Assembly: GCA_963422465.1 (NCBI GenBank)
Contig: OY730173.1
Span: forward strand, 2,108,001-2,172,000
DNA length: 64,000 nucleotides
Direction of reading: 5' to 3'
Origin: Lichina pygmaea
Taxonomy: Eukaryota > Ascomycota > Lichinomycetes > Lichinales > Lichinaceae
Position 1 is the first letter of the stretch, and each line of letters begins with the position of its first letter. The notes beneath the pieces were generated by a model. That model saw only the letters and a program-made list of their open reading frames with translations, ran no database searches and had not been told where the DNA came from. The position numbers were made by a program, and so were the translations under genes. This document shows, piece after piece, positions 22,520 through 34,108 of this stretch.

Positions 22520-22852
22520 TCAGCCCTTGAGGCCGGCGAGGTTCGCGCACCGCGCGCAATAGTAGAGGTTGTATCCCAGACGGACCCGGCCGTCGCCGTT
22601 GGCGGTCCAGCCGAGATCGCCGGCGACGGCCCCAGCAGGCGATTCCGGTCCGCCGCTCAGGCTGCGCCGGCAGCGGAGGCACCGACACAGCTCCGACTGG
22701 CCGACACTCGACGCCGACGCGTCCGAGTGAGAGCTGTCGCTGGAGCCGGGCGACGTGAGCGTCGCAGGCCGCCCTGGCGTCGACGGCGCCGACACGGACG
22801 ACACCGCGCGGTTTTCTCCGCCGGGAGACGGCTTGGCCGGCGACGCAGACAT
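22520..22852 (-). CDS. Small conserved Cys-rich protein, putative zinc ribbon
   Basis: A single exon of 110 codons from ATG at 22852 (MSASPAKPSPGGENR). The first half is Ser/Pro-rich and probably disordered. The second half has two Cys pairs, CRCLRCRRSL and YYCARCANLAGLKG, separated by about 40 residues containing VRLGYNLYYC. That spacing fits a four-Cys zinc ribbon. I recall similar short fungal proteins of unknown function that end in an LYYCxRCA motif, but I cannot name a family and assign no role. The start is the first ATG in the frame, and about 200 bp of leader lie upstream. Frames on the opposite strand here are Arg-rich shadows. An alternative is that only the C-terminal half is coding, after an unseen intron. 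Confidence 0.6.
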   Translation of the reverse strand: MSASPAKPSPGGENRAVSSVSAPSTPGRPATLTSPGSSDSSHSDASASSVGQSELCRCLRCRRSLSGGPESPAGAVAGDLGWTANGDGRVRLGYNLYYCARCANLAGLKG

Positions 22853-25800
22853 GATCGCGGACCGTGGGACGCGGGTGTCTCTTCCTTTCCTCGGGTCAGG
22901 TTACCGGCGGTCTCGACGAGGGAGAACCGTGGCGGAAGGCCGTGGGACCGAAGAGGCTGATGGGCGGTGGTGACGGTGCGACGCGCAGTAGGTAGTGGAG
23001 GTCGAAAGAGGTTTTGAGGAGGGCCTGCCACGCTCAATTTATAGGGGTGCGGTCCGTTACGTACGTACGTACGGTGTGAAGGAGCTGATGGACCGAAAGC
23101 TTGGTCGCATGCCCGTCGACCGTCGTGCGCGATCCCACCGATGACGCTTGACCGCTCCACCAAATGACGCGCGCCTGGCGTAAGTGTGTACGAGGTGGGT
23201 GACGGATATACTGTTACGGTAGTACTATTAGTAAGCTGAACAATCAGCGACCGTGTCAAAATACTGAGCCACCGACTCACGCTGGAAACTCTAGATGTCT
23301 TGAGAATTCTGACAATGCGGCTCTGCGACCAACTTTGGCCTGTACTCCTGCAACATTATATCCGTCACCCACCTCGTACAGTACGAAGTACTTCAATTGC
23401 TGCCTCTGCCTTGGTTGACCGTACGGGCCGAACTTCTGCGGCCGCAGGTAATCAAGCTACGGCGGCCGTACCTCCGTACTCCGCACTGTAACCGGTACTG
23501 TACGGGGGCCTAGGCCCAGGGGCGTGTGCGCGTCACAGCTGCTCGAGCGTCAAGATCGGAAGATGGTCCAGCACTTTGCTTGATCTCGGGTCCACGCTCG
23601 TCGTTGCAGAAGTCCTGATACAAAACGGGGTTTGTTCCACCCGCGGCTTTCGCCGGCGTTCAGCACTCGCGGTAGGGCCCGGCGCTTCTATCGGCCCGGA
23701 ACTTCAGCCCCGGTCGGGGGTGACACCACCAATCTTGGGGCGTAGCGACTGCTACCGTGGCGTCCAGGGGCACTACTCGGAAGCCTAGCTTTAGCATGCT
23801 TGTTCGCTAGATCCTAGCTCTTCTTCGGCACCGTAGGGCCACCGTGGTGATTAGGTGTCCGAGACAGCCCATCCACCTTGCGATCAGGCAGCGGAATCAC
23901 CCCAGGCTACCGTACCGTGGCTCTTGGATCGGGGGTCGTCCCCACCACCATCCAGGCATCAACAGCCCCGAGTGAAGTGACGATGAGCTAGAATAACAGG
24001 TCACCTCAGTTTGCCCCAGAGTCCCCGTGCGCCTAAACAGCAAGGCTACAGTTCCGAGACTGTTCCACAGCGTTCGTACAATACGTAGTGGTACGTACAG
24101 TACGTACGTACCTACGTGAGTGCTGGTACTCCTTCCATCGGACCGAGATGTACTGTAAGTACACTCTTCGGGCGTGCCCACCGGTAAGAGAATCTAGACT
24201 GGATGGCAGAGTCCAGCTGTCTCCAGTCGTGACCGTCCCCTGGACGGTCAACACCTACTGTACCTCATACATCCGTACATACTCTACGTATGTATGTAGC
24301 GCATCTCGAATCTGGATGACTAGATCCGGCCAGCCGAGAGGGTGCAGGCGCTCCCCGACAGAGGAGGGAATCGTCCCCCGGCCCGGCGCCCTTCCCTTCC
24401 AGGCCGCAAGGACATGCGTACCAGGTTCCCTCCCTGTCGATAGATGTCCACCGCGGTCGGCTTGTCGGGGGCGAAGAGGGGTCAAGTCTGAAGCGGTGGT
24501 GTCGATCGGGAAGGAGGCTTACTTACGCACGATACGTACGTAACGTACTTGTCTACGAGTACGTACTCGTACGTTGTTTCGTACAAAGGGCGTGTGGGAG
24601 AGCTCTGGCTCTGTTCGAGGCGTTCGAATAGCTACGCTTGGCTAGAACATGCGAGGAGTCTTTTCTGTCGTGCGTGACTCCAGATCTAGCAATGAGCTCG
24701 GACCGGTTCTCTCTCCCACCCTCAGTCGACAGGTAGCGTACAGCCGCCCAGTACTACACAGGACCCGGTGTGTTCTTCACTTCGGTCAACATCACGTGGA
24801 GTATCCTCGTGGACGACTCTGTGGTACTACAGCCGCAATCTCAACGATGGGATTCCGCACTGCTTGTCACGATGAAGATTGACCTCATGGTGGCAAGTGC
24901 TTTGAGGAGATGGCCATGTACAGTACGACTGTCTGTTTGATCGGTCGTCAAATTGATCGACAGAATCAAGAAGATGTTCGAGCCATCCCCCATGTAAGTT
25001 GGCAGCAAGACCAACTCAGCTAAGACTTCACACCTCCGACTGTGTTGCCGTGCTAAAAGACCAACGACTCAAGTGGAGAAAACATGTGACGGTGGCATTG
25101 TAACCAACAAGCCGCAGGCAAGACACAAAAGCTGCTGGTCCCGGGACGGCACTCTAGCTAGCTCCCGAAAAGCCACACCTCTTCTTGTCTGGCAACGGCA
25201 GGCATCAGCCCGGGCGAGGCCGAGGGCTGACGCGGATCGCAGCAGAACTCGAGCGTGGGCCGACAATCAACCAAAGACACGGAGGATCCAAAAGATGCAT
25301 CGAAACGTGAGTCCAAGTATGCCACACTCGGCAAGGTCAAACTGCAAGCTCGTCGCTTCATCGACAACATCGAACCTCTTTCGAGGTTCGATCCAAGACG
25401 TGGTCTCCCTTCTGTACACCGTCCTGATGTCCAGGAGGGAGAAGGACGGCAGGACGATGCGCACCCCCGGCTGGAAAACAGTCGTCTGAGGCCATGGGAC
25501 ACGGGTCCGCAAAAGCTGCGGCCGAGTACGTACGCAATGTTCTAGAGACGTGCTTGGGCCAACCGGCCGCTTCCGGAAAAGAGGTGAGATCAAGCACAAG
25601 GAGAAGAACGCGGAGAAACTGCTCAAAATCTTCCTGTCCTGTTCAGTCGATCGTGGCTTGAAGAGACAAGACACCAGATTCTCCGCCTTGTTTGAGACCT
25701 GAAGAATTGAGTTCTTTCGGTACAGTACGAGCTTTTCACTGGCGAATCACTTGCGCGCGATTCCTTGCCCCCACTGGGATGGCACGGATGGGAGCCAAAG

Positions 25801-26548
25801 GCGTTGCACGGGTCATCCTCCTCCCGGAGGACCGAGCTGATAAGCTGTCCTCCGTAGCGAGAGGTAAGTCCAACATCTGTACGGAGTACATACGTACAGA
25901 CCTTCACTGCTCCTCCGTCTTGCTCGATGCCTCCTCCAGGTCCGTCATCGGCCACGTCTGTCCGTCTTGATTCTTGTCCCTCCTTGCCCCCGTTCGCGCT
26001 ACGACGTACGCGTAGCAGCAGCATCCACTCGCGCGCCACTGGAAGGAGACCAAGGGATCGATAAGCTACCGGAGCCAAGCACAAGAACGCGGCGTGGGTG
26101 ATCGTCTGTTCGCCGAAGCTCAAGCGAGCGTGGCGGAGTCGACAACTCGTCGCTACGACGGCGTGGAGGGGGTGCCGTGCTCTGCGCGCCAGGCGGGCGT
26201 CCGTCGAGCTAAGGTGACCACGGTCTAATCGCCGCGGCACGACGGGCTCTCCCAAGGAAACCCCGTGCGTCTGGCCAACGCGGCTTTCGGCACCGACGGC
26301 GAGGGGTGTGCGGTGAACTATATTCGCTCGGAGAGAGGTGAAGCCGTGCGTTCGCGCCGTGGCCAGGAAAACCCCGTCCATGACGCAAGCGACCGAGACA
26401 TGCAGATGCAAGTGCTAGAGTGGCTCGCCGAGCCTTGCTTGGCTTGTCTGGCTCTCGAGTCCCTGCCACGAGGAAAACACGGGGCATGCGGTACCCGTGC
26501 CATTGGGGGGCTACACCCCCTCCTCCCATCCCTTTAGTACATCTGGGA

Positions 26549-26572
26549 ACACCTCTCAATCAGGAGAGGTGT
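26549..26572. repeat. Left subterminal hairpin
   Basis: ACACCTCTC pairs perfectly with GAGAGGTGT across a six-base loop (9-bp stem). It occupies the same place relative to the TCTAACACC block as the right-hand hairpin but differs from it in stem sequence. Confidence 0.75.
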
Positions 26573-26632
26573 CTAACACCGCAATGAAAGTATCAGCAGT
26601 ATGAAATGTTTCCAGTTGCAAGTCAGCTGCGA

Positions 26633-26937
26633 CGTCTATAACTTCACAACACAACAACTAAATTGAAATGTAACCAGCTCATTTGATTCTCCTGCTTCTC
26701 TACTATCATCCTTGAAAATATAGGCTCCTCTAGATTTTTGTGGTGTCGTTGAGAAGTCATGATAGTCGTCACCCACAGAACAGGCTCTTGACAGTGTATC
26801 GATTTAAAACACCTACAACTCCACAACTAGACAGACAAGTGACAATCTTTATGTGCGTATCTGATCCCCCTACTCTTCTACTGTCGTCCCTGATGCTACA
26901 GGCTCTCCCGGGTTCTGCTGGCATTGTCGAGTAACTA
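26633..26937. repeat. Degenerate direct duplication inside the inverted-repeat element
   Basis: Bases 26633-26757 and 26811-26934 align with an offset of about 178 bp. Matching blocks include CTATAACTTCACAAC against CTACAACTCCACAAC and ACTATCATCCTTGA against ACTGTCGTCCCTGA. Most differences are C versus T or G versus A, with the left copy richer in A and T. That pattern resembles repeat-induced point mutation, although no index was computed. Confidence 0.6.
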
Positions 26938-27189
26938 CGTACGTACTGTAGCTACCATCTCTCAGACATGCGATCTTTTGGTCACTCTACCTTGTTTTGT
27001 AGATATATTACTTTCATGGCTTGTAAAAAGGCCTGCAACCTCAGAAATGATGGTGCAGAAGTAGGGGAATCAAACGAGCCAGTTACATTCTTGTGTAGCC
27101 ATTGTGTTTTGGAGTTTAGGCATTGCAGTTGATTCTATCAAGAAACCCTTTCATACTGCTGGTATTACGTACTTTCATTCCGGTGTTAG

Positions 27190-27213
27190 ACACCCTCCTT
27201 CGGAGGAGGGTGT
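27190..27213. repeat. Right subterminal hairpin
   Basis: ACACCCTCCT pairs perfectly with AGGAGGGTGT across a four-base loop (10-bp stem). Compared with the left hairpin the stem bases differ on both sides yet still pair. Confidence 0.75.
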
Positions 27214-28000
27214 TTCGGATGTACCGAAGGTGCAGGAGGGGGGTGTACGTATTACCCCCCGTGGCATGGCACTGCATGGCACTGCATGGGTACCGGTATG
27301 GGTGCCATGATGTACGATACGTCCTCCCCGCCTCTTGTACGACCGGACCGCAGCACAGGGGCAGTAACGCAGCTGCGGAATCGGTGTCGCAGGATCGAGG
27401 AACAGGATCAAGAACGAAGCCTCGGAGGCGGTACATAAAGCTAGCCTGCGAGGCAACGCGGGCAACCGTTCGTCGACATGTCACCATCCCATCGAGCCCT
27501 GCCATCTTACATACGTACGAGAGCAGTCCTCGCTATCGTCGTCCCGCGGCTGGTCCAAGCATGCCGTTCGTTTCGGCTGTCGACCCATGCCCGAAAGTGC
27601 CCAGTCGTAAGGCAAGTCGCGTCGGCGGAAACGACGGACCTGTCGAAATCTAGCCAAGCACGATCGAGCCCGACATCTCGCCGGCGCCGGTCGGGAAACT
27701 CCACCGAGCTGGCGACCGGACCGTGGAAGGGCCGCAACACCGCTTATCAGAGGACGGAGGTGTGAGCCTTGACCGCAACATGGGGGCGCGGGGGGAAGAG
27801 GCCGTCCGAGTCTGCTATCTGCGGAGAGGAGCTAATCAATCACACATGATTATATTACGTACTTCCATAGAGCCTCTTGCTTCGAGCCGCCCTCTGTCAC
27901 GTGAGATTGATGAGACATCCCGTGACCTGTGCTTAAGTAATCAGAAGCGAAATAGACCACGACCGATACGTAAATTAGGCTCTGGCCTGCTACTTAGCGA

Positions 28001-28021
28001 GGGGGGGGGGGGGGGGGGGGG
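28001..28021. repeat. Poly-G tract (21 G)
   Basis: Uninterrupted guanine homopolymer in non-coding DNA, one of eight long G or C runs in the window. Confidence 0.9.
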
Positions 28022-29796
28022 CGCTCGACTACTCCGACGCTAGTCTACCTCTAGGGCTAACGTACGTAATAATTACTATGCCCTGGTATCCGAGTTTCGT
28101 CTCCTTATCACCGTACGTACGGACCTTCGTACGCTCGTGTTCAGGAGTGTAATTACTCGTAGCAGATGAATGCCTAGTCGTAGACCTGTTGATTTGCTCG
28201 ACGCGAAGCTATTTCGATCCGGACCGAGGGCAACGTGTACTTGTTCGCGGCGCCTTCCGACCGTGCGATCGGTGCCGCTTCGTCGGTATTCCCGAGGCTG
28301 CTGACTCACGCCTGACGGCGCCACGCCCCCAGGCTAAGGAGGACCCCACGGTACCCTAACCCAGCGGTTGGAACTTGCGGCGGCGGGCCCTAATCTAACA
28401 GGCTCCGATCCGCATCGCTCTAGCCTGTTCTGTTTCGGCTCGATCTTCTCGTCGCCCCTCGACCTCGCTTTTGTTTCCGTCCCGCATGCCGTTTTACCTC
28501 TTCCTGGCCGCTCTCGGGCCTGCGCCGATACGGCGCATGCCCGTATCCGGTACTTGCGGCCCCTGGGTCGCGGCCCGCCGACTCGAGGTAGAGAGACCTT
28601 GCTCGGCCTGAGTACTGATGGATCAAGTCCCGTCGTGGGAAGCTCCGGTGTCGTCGCCGGCAACGCATCCCCGTGAGAGACTTGATCCGGTCGCCTGCCA
28701 GATGTATCCACGGCACACCACACTCTTTGAATGCCCAGCGGCGACGTCGTTCTTTCGTCGGACATCGCCAACCTTGGGGTTGGGGAGGGACCCGTTTTCC
28801 CCTCATCTTCGCGATGCGCCCAACCCGTCTTTTTTGAGTCCTCTCCCGACCCGTCCCATCTTTTCTCCTTTTTCTCGAGGCGTCGGACTCGCCGTCGCAG
28901 TCGAACTAATTAGTGAACGGAAACCCATCCCCTCCTTCCACCGAACCGTTCTCGTTCTCTCACTCGCTGCGTCTGCCGTCTTCCTCGAAACCCCCCCCCT
29001 CCCCGCGACCGACCAGAACCCATCTCAGCCTTCCCGTCTCGTCCCTCTCCTCCGACACCTGAAGGTCTTACCGTTGGCGCAATCGTCGACGGACCGACAG
29101 CCTTGGTCGATCGCGTTCCATCGGCGTCGCCTTTCGCGCTTCGCGCTGTACGAGGGAGTACTCACGTTCGCGTGGAGCGATCGCATGTGCATACGTAGCG
29201 CAGGCGGAGTAATCCCGGCCGGACGTCGCGCTTGGTCGTATCGTCGGCTCGCCCCGGGTAAGAGCAAACGTCTCCTTGACTCGAGCCAGCAGCACCGCCA
29301 AGAAGTGGACCCTTCCGACTTCACCTGAACCGCCCAACCAGTGCGCCATCGAGGCACGACGCACCCGGACCCGAAACCGACCCCTTTTCGCGTCAGAGCC
29401 TCGTCCGAACCCCGAGGGCGATCGCGTCGATCTGTCTCGACCACGACGAGTAGGCAAGGTGCTGACCGGGGCCCGCTCAGACAACAAGACCGTGGCGGTA
29501 GGCCCATCTCTCGACGGCGCACACGCTGCAAGCATCGACACCGCGTCGGTCGCTTCGCTGCTGACGGACCGACGGACGGACGATCGCTCGCCGGTCGGTG
29601 TCTCCCACGGCGTCCGACTCTCGGAGCGCCGCAGACGGCCGCGTCGGCGGACTGAGACCGTCGCCGCCGCCTCCCCCTTGGAACGTTTCATCCTCCGTCG
29701 TGCCGGACCTGGCCCTCGGTCGACGCTGTCGACGCAGTCTGTGTGGGGTCGGCCTTCTGTCTTGGAGAGGGCGCGACGCTCGAAAGTTGGTGCAAC

Positions 29797-30499
29797 ATGG
29801 CGGTACCGTACAACGGGACCACCGACGCCGGTGGAGATGCGCTGCGGCAGGATCTGAATGTCTTCTACGAGGTGCGTTCGCCGTCGCGTCCCCAGCCCGC
29901 CGTCGGATCTGTGCCCCGGGAGCCGCGGCCGCGTCGTCGAACTGTCTGGACGGTCGGGAACTGACGGCCTCGGCGCGCGACCCAGTCGGGCAACATATCG
30001 TGGCTGCTCACCTCGACCGCCCTCGTCCTGCTCATGATCCCCGGTGTCGGGTACGTGTCGCGGACGATCCCATCTTCGCGCCGTCGGCGCCGCGCTCGTC
30101 TTCTGACTCGGCCTCCGCAGCTTCTTCTACTCCGGTCTCGCTCGGCGGAAGTCGGCCCTGTCGCTGATATGGCTCTCGGTCATGTCCGCCGCCGTCGTGT
30201 CGTTCCAGTGGTTCTTCTGGGGCTACTCCCTGACCTTCTCGCACGACGCCGGCCGCTTCATCGGCGACCTGAGCCACATCGGCTTCCGAAACGTGCTCGC
30301 CCGACCTTCGGTCGGCAGCCCTGACGTGCCCGATCTCGTCTACGCCGTCTACCAGGGCATGTTCGCCGCCGTCACGTACGTTGACCTCTCCTCTCCTCTC
30401 CTCTCCTCTCCTCTCCTCTCCCCTCCTGTACCCTCCACCGCGGGGAGGGGAGGGGGGGGCAACTGCCCCTACAAGCCTGAACGCTCGCCCTGCTCCCTC

Positions 30500-30560
<61 letters not shown>

Positions 30561-31264
30561 TGCTGACGCCCTCGGCCGGACAGCGTCGCCCTGGCCGTCG
30601 GTGCCATCGCCGAACGGGGCCGCATGCTCCCGTGCGTCGTCTTCATGTTCGTCTGGACCACCGTCATCTACGACCCGATCGCGTGCTGGAGCTGGAACCC
30701 GAACGGCTGGCTCTCTCGTCTGGGCTCGCTCGACTTCGCCGGCGGCACCCCGGTCCACGTCGCGTCCGGCACGGCGGCGCTTGCCTATTCGCTCATGCTC
30801 GGCAAGCGCCGCGGTCACGGCACGCACGAGCTCAACTATCGACCGCACAACGTCACCCACATCGTCCTCGGCACCGTCTTCCTCTGGGTCGGTTGGTTCG
30901 GCTTCAACGCCGGCTCGGCCGGCGCGGCCAACCTGCGCGCCGTCATGGCCGCCGTCACGACGAACCTGGCCGCCGCCGTCGGCGGCCTCACCTGGTGCCT
31001 GCTCGACTACCGCCTCGAGCGCAAGTGGTCCACCGTCGGCTTCTGCTCCGGCGTCGTGGCCGGCCTCGTCACCGTCACGCCCGGCTCGGGCTACATCCCG
31101 GCCTGGGCCGCCGTCGTCTTTGGCGCCGTCGGCGCCATGGCCTGCAACTACGCCACCAAGCTCAAGTTCGTGCTCGGCGTCGACGACGCCCTCGACATCT
31201 TTGCCGTGCACGCCGTCGGTGGTCTCACCGGCAACACCCTCACCGCATTCTTCGCCGCGTATGT

Positions 31265-31320
<56 letters not shown>

Positions 31321-31620
31321 GCTCCGTTCGACCGACTGACTCATCTTGCCCTTCCCGCGCGCAGTGACTACATCGCTCGCCTCGACGGCGTCACCCAAGT
31401 TCCAGGCGGCTGGCTCAACCGACACTGGGTTCAGCTGGGCTACCAGACCGCCGGCTCCGCGGCCGGCTTCGTCTACTCGTTCGGCGGGACCTGCATCATC
31501 CTGTTCCTGCTCAACCTCATCCCAGGTCTTCACCTGCGCGCGTCGGAGGAGCAAGAGATTCTCGGCATCGACGACACCGAGATTGGCGAATTCGCCGTAC
31601 GTATCCCCCTGTTGTTGTTG

Positions 31621-31651
<31 letters not shown>

Positions 31652-31865
31652 CGTTGCCTCTTTTACCGTGTCTCGCACGCAACCGCTTGTCTTCTCGACT
31701 ATCGGTCGTCCTCGTGTTCGTTTGCTGATCTTGAGGCAGTACGACTACGTCGAGTCCATCCGCGAACTCACCCTGGACACGTCCGACAGCGTGTCTCGGT
31801 ACTCGGGCGAGCAAACCTCTCCGATGGCGCCGCAAGAAAAGGGCTTTTCGCCACATAAACCTTAG
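29797..31865 (+). CDS. MEP2: Ammonium transporter, Mep2-type (AMT/MEP/Rh family)
   Basis: Plasma-membrane ammonium permease of 11 predicted membrane helices. Six exons: 29797-29871, 29986-30050, 30121-30375, 30584-31258, 31365-31596 and 31740-31865, in agreeing phases, give 475 residues, the family's usual size. Landmarks: SGNISWLLTSTALVLLMIPG, FFYSGLARRKSALSLIWLSV, the family signature DFAGGTPVHVASGTAALAYS, LGWFGFNAGSA-like WVGWFGFNAGSA, and FAVHAVGGLTGNTLTAFFAA. Both pore histidines are present (GTPVH and FAVHAV). In yeast the first His distinguishes the Mep2 ammonium-sensing type from Mep1/Mep3, hence the symbol, which is inference. The last exon gives a short cytosolic tail ending EKGFSPHKP. 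Four of the five introns show simple repeats or homogeneous low-complexity tracts. Confidence 0.93.
30376..30583 (+). other. Intron 3 of the ammonium transporter, with CTCTC and GTC repeats
   Basis: A 208-nt intron with donor GTACGT and acceptor GACAG. It contains a CTCTC-type run (30387-30422) and a GTC trinucleotide run of about 15 units (30503-30559), followed by a CTGAC branch-like word. Splicing restores FAAVTVALAVGAIAERGRM. Confidence 0.85.
31267..31318 (+). repeat. CT microsatellite in intron 4 of the ammonium transporter
   Basis: About 26 CT units inside the 106-nt intron 31259-31364 (donor GTATGT, acceptor GCGCAG). They fill half the intron and form an extreme polypyrimidine stretch. 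Confidence 0.95.
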
Positions 31866-34108
31866 CCTCGTCATCTTTGGTTAGATTCGAATCGATTCAA
31901 TCACCTCTCTCCTTCTCTTCGTCGTGATCCTCCTCAATCTCTCCCTTTCTCATCTTCTCCTTTTCTTCCCTCCGCTCCCGTTCTCTCTTCTCCCTCTCGT
32001 CGATCGAGCCATTCTGCCCTTTATCCGTCTGTGCGGGTCCGTCTGTGCGTTTCTGTCTATGCCTGCGACAGCAAGGATACGTTCGGGCGGTCTTTTTCAC
32101 TTGTCACTCGTTACCGTGGTCTTGGACGTGACCACATGCGGTATCACATGTCACCATACTCTTCCTCCCCATCCCATCGTTCTCCATGAACCTGATCATC
32201 TCGACCGTTGCCTCTTCCAGTTTGCATGTATAGGTATGTATATACTGTATATGTTTCTCGTTCTCTCCCTCCTTCTCTCGCGCACTCCATCTGTCTCTGT
32301 CTTTGTCTGTCTGTCTCTGCGTAGTTACAGTACCTTTTTGCGTTAGTTGTGTTATGCCCCAGTTGGGTCTGCGTTGGATCTTGCCATGGTCAGGTCTGGG
32401 TCATGCTTCCGTCAGGTTTGTGCCGGAGGAGGAGGAGCGAGTGGAGTGGAGTGGAGTGTCTATTAGATAATGCCACAGTCTGTGTTGATCCATGCTGTGT
32501 GCCACAGTCAGGTCCACGTCATACGACGCCATATGCCACAGCCACAGTCAATCAGGTCTCGTGTCAAATGCTGCTACGATCAAGAGTCTGTGTCATGAGT
32601 GCCACTTGTCTGTCTGTGTTTAAAAATGCCAGTCAGCTCTCAGGAATACTATAGCCAGAGTTTACTATGGTTGGGTTTTTGCTTGACTTGGGTCTGTTGG
32701 AAGAGGGCAGAAGGAGCAGAAGAAGAAGAAAGAGAAGAAGTAAGGTGCTCTCCAGAAAAGGGCACCCCCCTCTTCTTCCCCCTTTCTTTCCCCCCTTCTC
32801 CCTCGGGAGAAATGCAAGCCAGCGCCCGGAAAGGGCGGGGGCAGCATCCCCACTGAAGACCCTGACCACACAACCGGTAACCGACGGTACCGGTACAGTA
32901 CGAGTACAGAGAAGTTTTCTTCCTCTGGTCTGGCGAGATGTGTGACTACAACTGAACCATCGATGATTGTTTGGCAGATCTCCAGGGTGGATTTTTTTTT
33001 TTTTTCCCCCCACAGTGCGTTTCACGCGGTGGAGTCCCAAGCTTCCGTCTGAAGAGGAGTGTGATTGGGTATGTACAGTAGCCTGAGTTCATGCTTGTTC
33101 CTTTCTTTTGTTGATTCATGGATGGGATGGGATGGGATGGAATGGGATGGGATGGATGGATGGATGGATGGATGGATGGATGGATGGATGGATGGATGGA
33201 TGGATGGATGGATGGATGGATGGATGGATGGATGGATGGATGGGATAGATGGAGAGCATACGGAGTAGATGGATCGGTAGATGAATAGCCGAACAGACGA
33301 ACAGACTAAAAAAGAGACAGCTAGGAGAGAGGGAGAGAGCCAGCGACGTACATCTTCGACTCGGTCTTTCCTGCTTCTTGAGGCAAAAGATGTTCGGTAC
33401 AGTACACTACCGTATACTCCGGAGTATACAGTAAAGTGATGGAAGTCATGCTTTGTCTTGTTCGTAGATTGGGAAAGAGCTAATTGCCGTGACGATGCAG
33501 ATCCTCGACTCGGTCTTCCTGCTTCTTGGCGAAGGATATATCTACGAACGGTACGTACGTACCTTGTTGGGCTTGGGAGGCGAGGGTGGGCTGATGATGA
33601 TTTTTGGGGAGGGAGGTTCGGCGATCCAAATCCAAATCCCAACACATCTGGTACGTTGCCTGTCTTTCGAATCTTGACCACGCATGTTCATCTCACGTCG
33701 CCTTTTTGTTTGGCGCGTTCGCTCAACATCTCCCCACACCAGCCCTCCCGAGCACTCTCCTTTTGCTCTCTTCAGGGTGATCGTTGACCATTGTGGAACG
33801 TTGTTGTTAGCGTGGTATAGTCTGGTAGTAGCTCCCCGTGAGATCGTGCCTTGCTCTCGCGTGATGTGATGTGATGTGGCGTGGTGTGAACAATCACCGT
33901 GGTAGAGGTGGACCCAAAAGTCAAAAGTGCTGTGGATCTCTCTGCGTAAAAGTGTTTCCTGTGGTGCAAGTGGGAGATGGATTTGGTAAAAAGTGGATTC
34001 GTGCCAACGAGACGGTAAGAATCGCATCCCAGCCACGATAATCGGCCGGCCGCGGCGATGATGCGAGCTGCCGTAGCCCCAGGGACGGGCCTGCGAGCCA
34101 TAGGCCCG
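31866..34108. other. Convergent intergenic region with GGAT satellite
   Basis: Sits between the 3' ends of the ammonium transporter and ILV3. The left part is C/T-rich (31900-32330), as in fungal 3' regions. A GGAT repeat occupies 33120-33247. T14 followed by a C run lies near 32992-33011. No gene was recognised. Confidence 0.6.
33120..33247. repeat. GGAT tetranucleotide microsatellite
   Basis: About 23 perfect GGAT units after a few GGGAT variants. Confidence 0.95.

Larger units (their letters stand above)
26490..27294. mobile_element. Inverted-repeat element with subterminal hairpins, class unknown
   Basis: The left end (GGTACCC...GTGCCATTGGGGGG at 26490-26510) is mirrored at the right (CCCCCCGTGGCATGGCAC...GGGTACC at 27255-27294). 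Similarity between arms continues inward for about 100 bp through GTGTCTAACACCG, AATGAAAGTA and CAGCAGTATGAAA. Each arm carries a perfect hairpin. The core between the C/G hexamers is 756 bp. The interior is AT-richer than its surroundings, lacks a coding frame and contains a degenerate internal duplication. No certain target duplication is visible, so the family (MITE of some DNA transposon or another foldback element) cannot be fixed. Confidence 0.6.
22853..29796. other. Seven-kilobase interval without a recognised gene
   Basis: Contains the short Cys-rich gene's promoter at the left, GTAC-rich clusters at 23055-23075, 24065-24125 and 24525-24590, an inverted-repeat element at 26490-27294, a G21 run at 28001-28021, and the pyrimidine-rich leader/promoter of the ammonium transporter from about 28780. 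Frames of up to 262 codons (for example 25623-26411 minus, and 28618-29328 plus) lack recognisable domains. Several begin only at non-ATG codons. Confidence 0.55.

Noticed and set aside
25623-26411. 262-codon minus-strand frame
   Set aside because: Starts at a non-ATG codon, has no recognisable domain, and lies in repeat-rich intergenic DNA.
28618-29328. 236-codon plus-strand frame upstream of the ammonium transporter
   Set aside because: Ser/Pro/Arg-rich, no domain, in the pyrimidine-rich leader/promoter region. It could be an upstream open frame, but nothing supports that.
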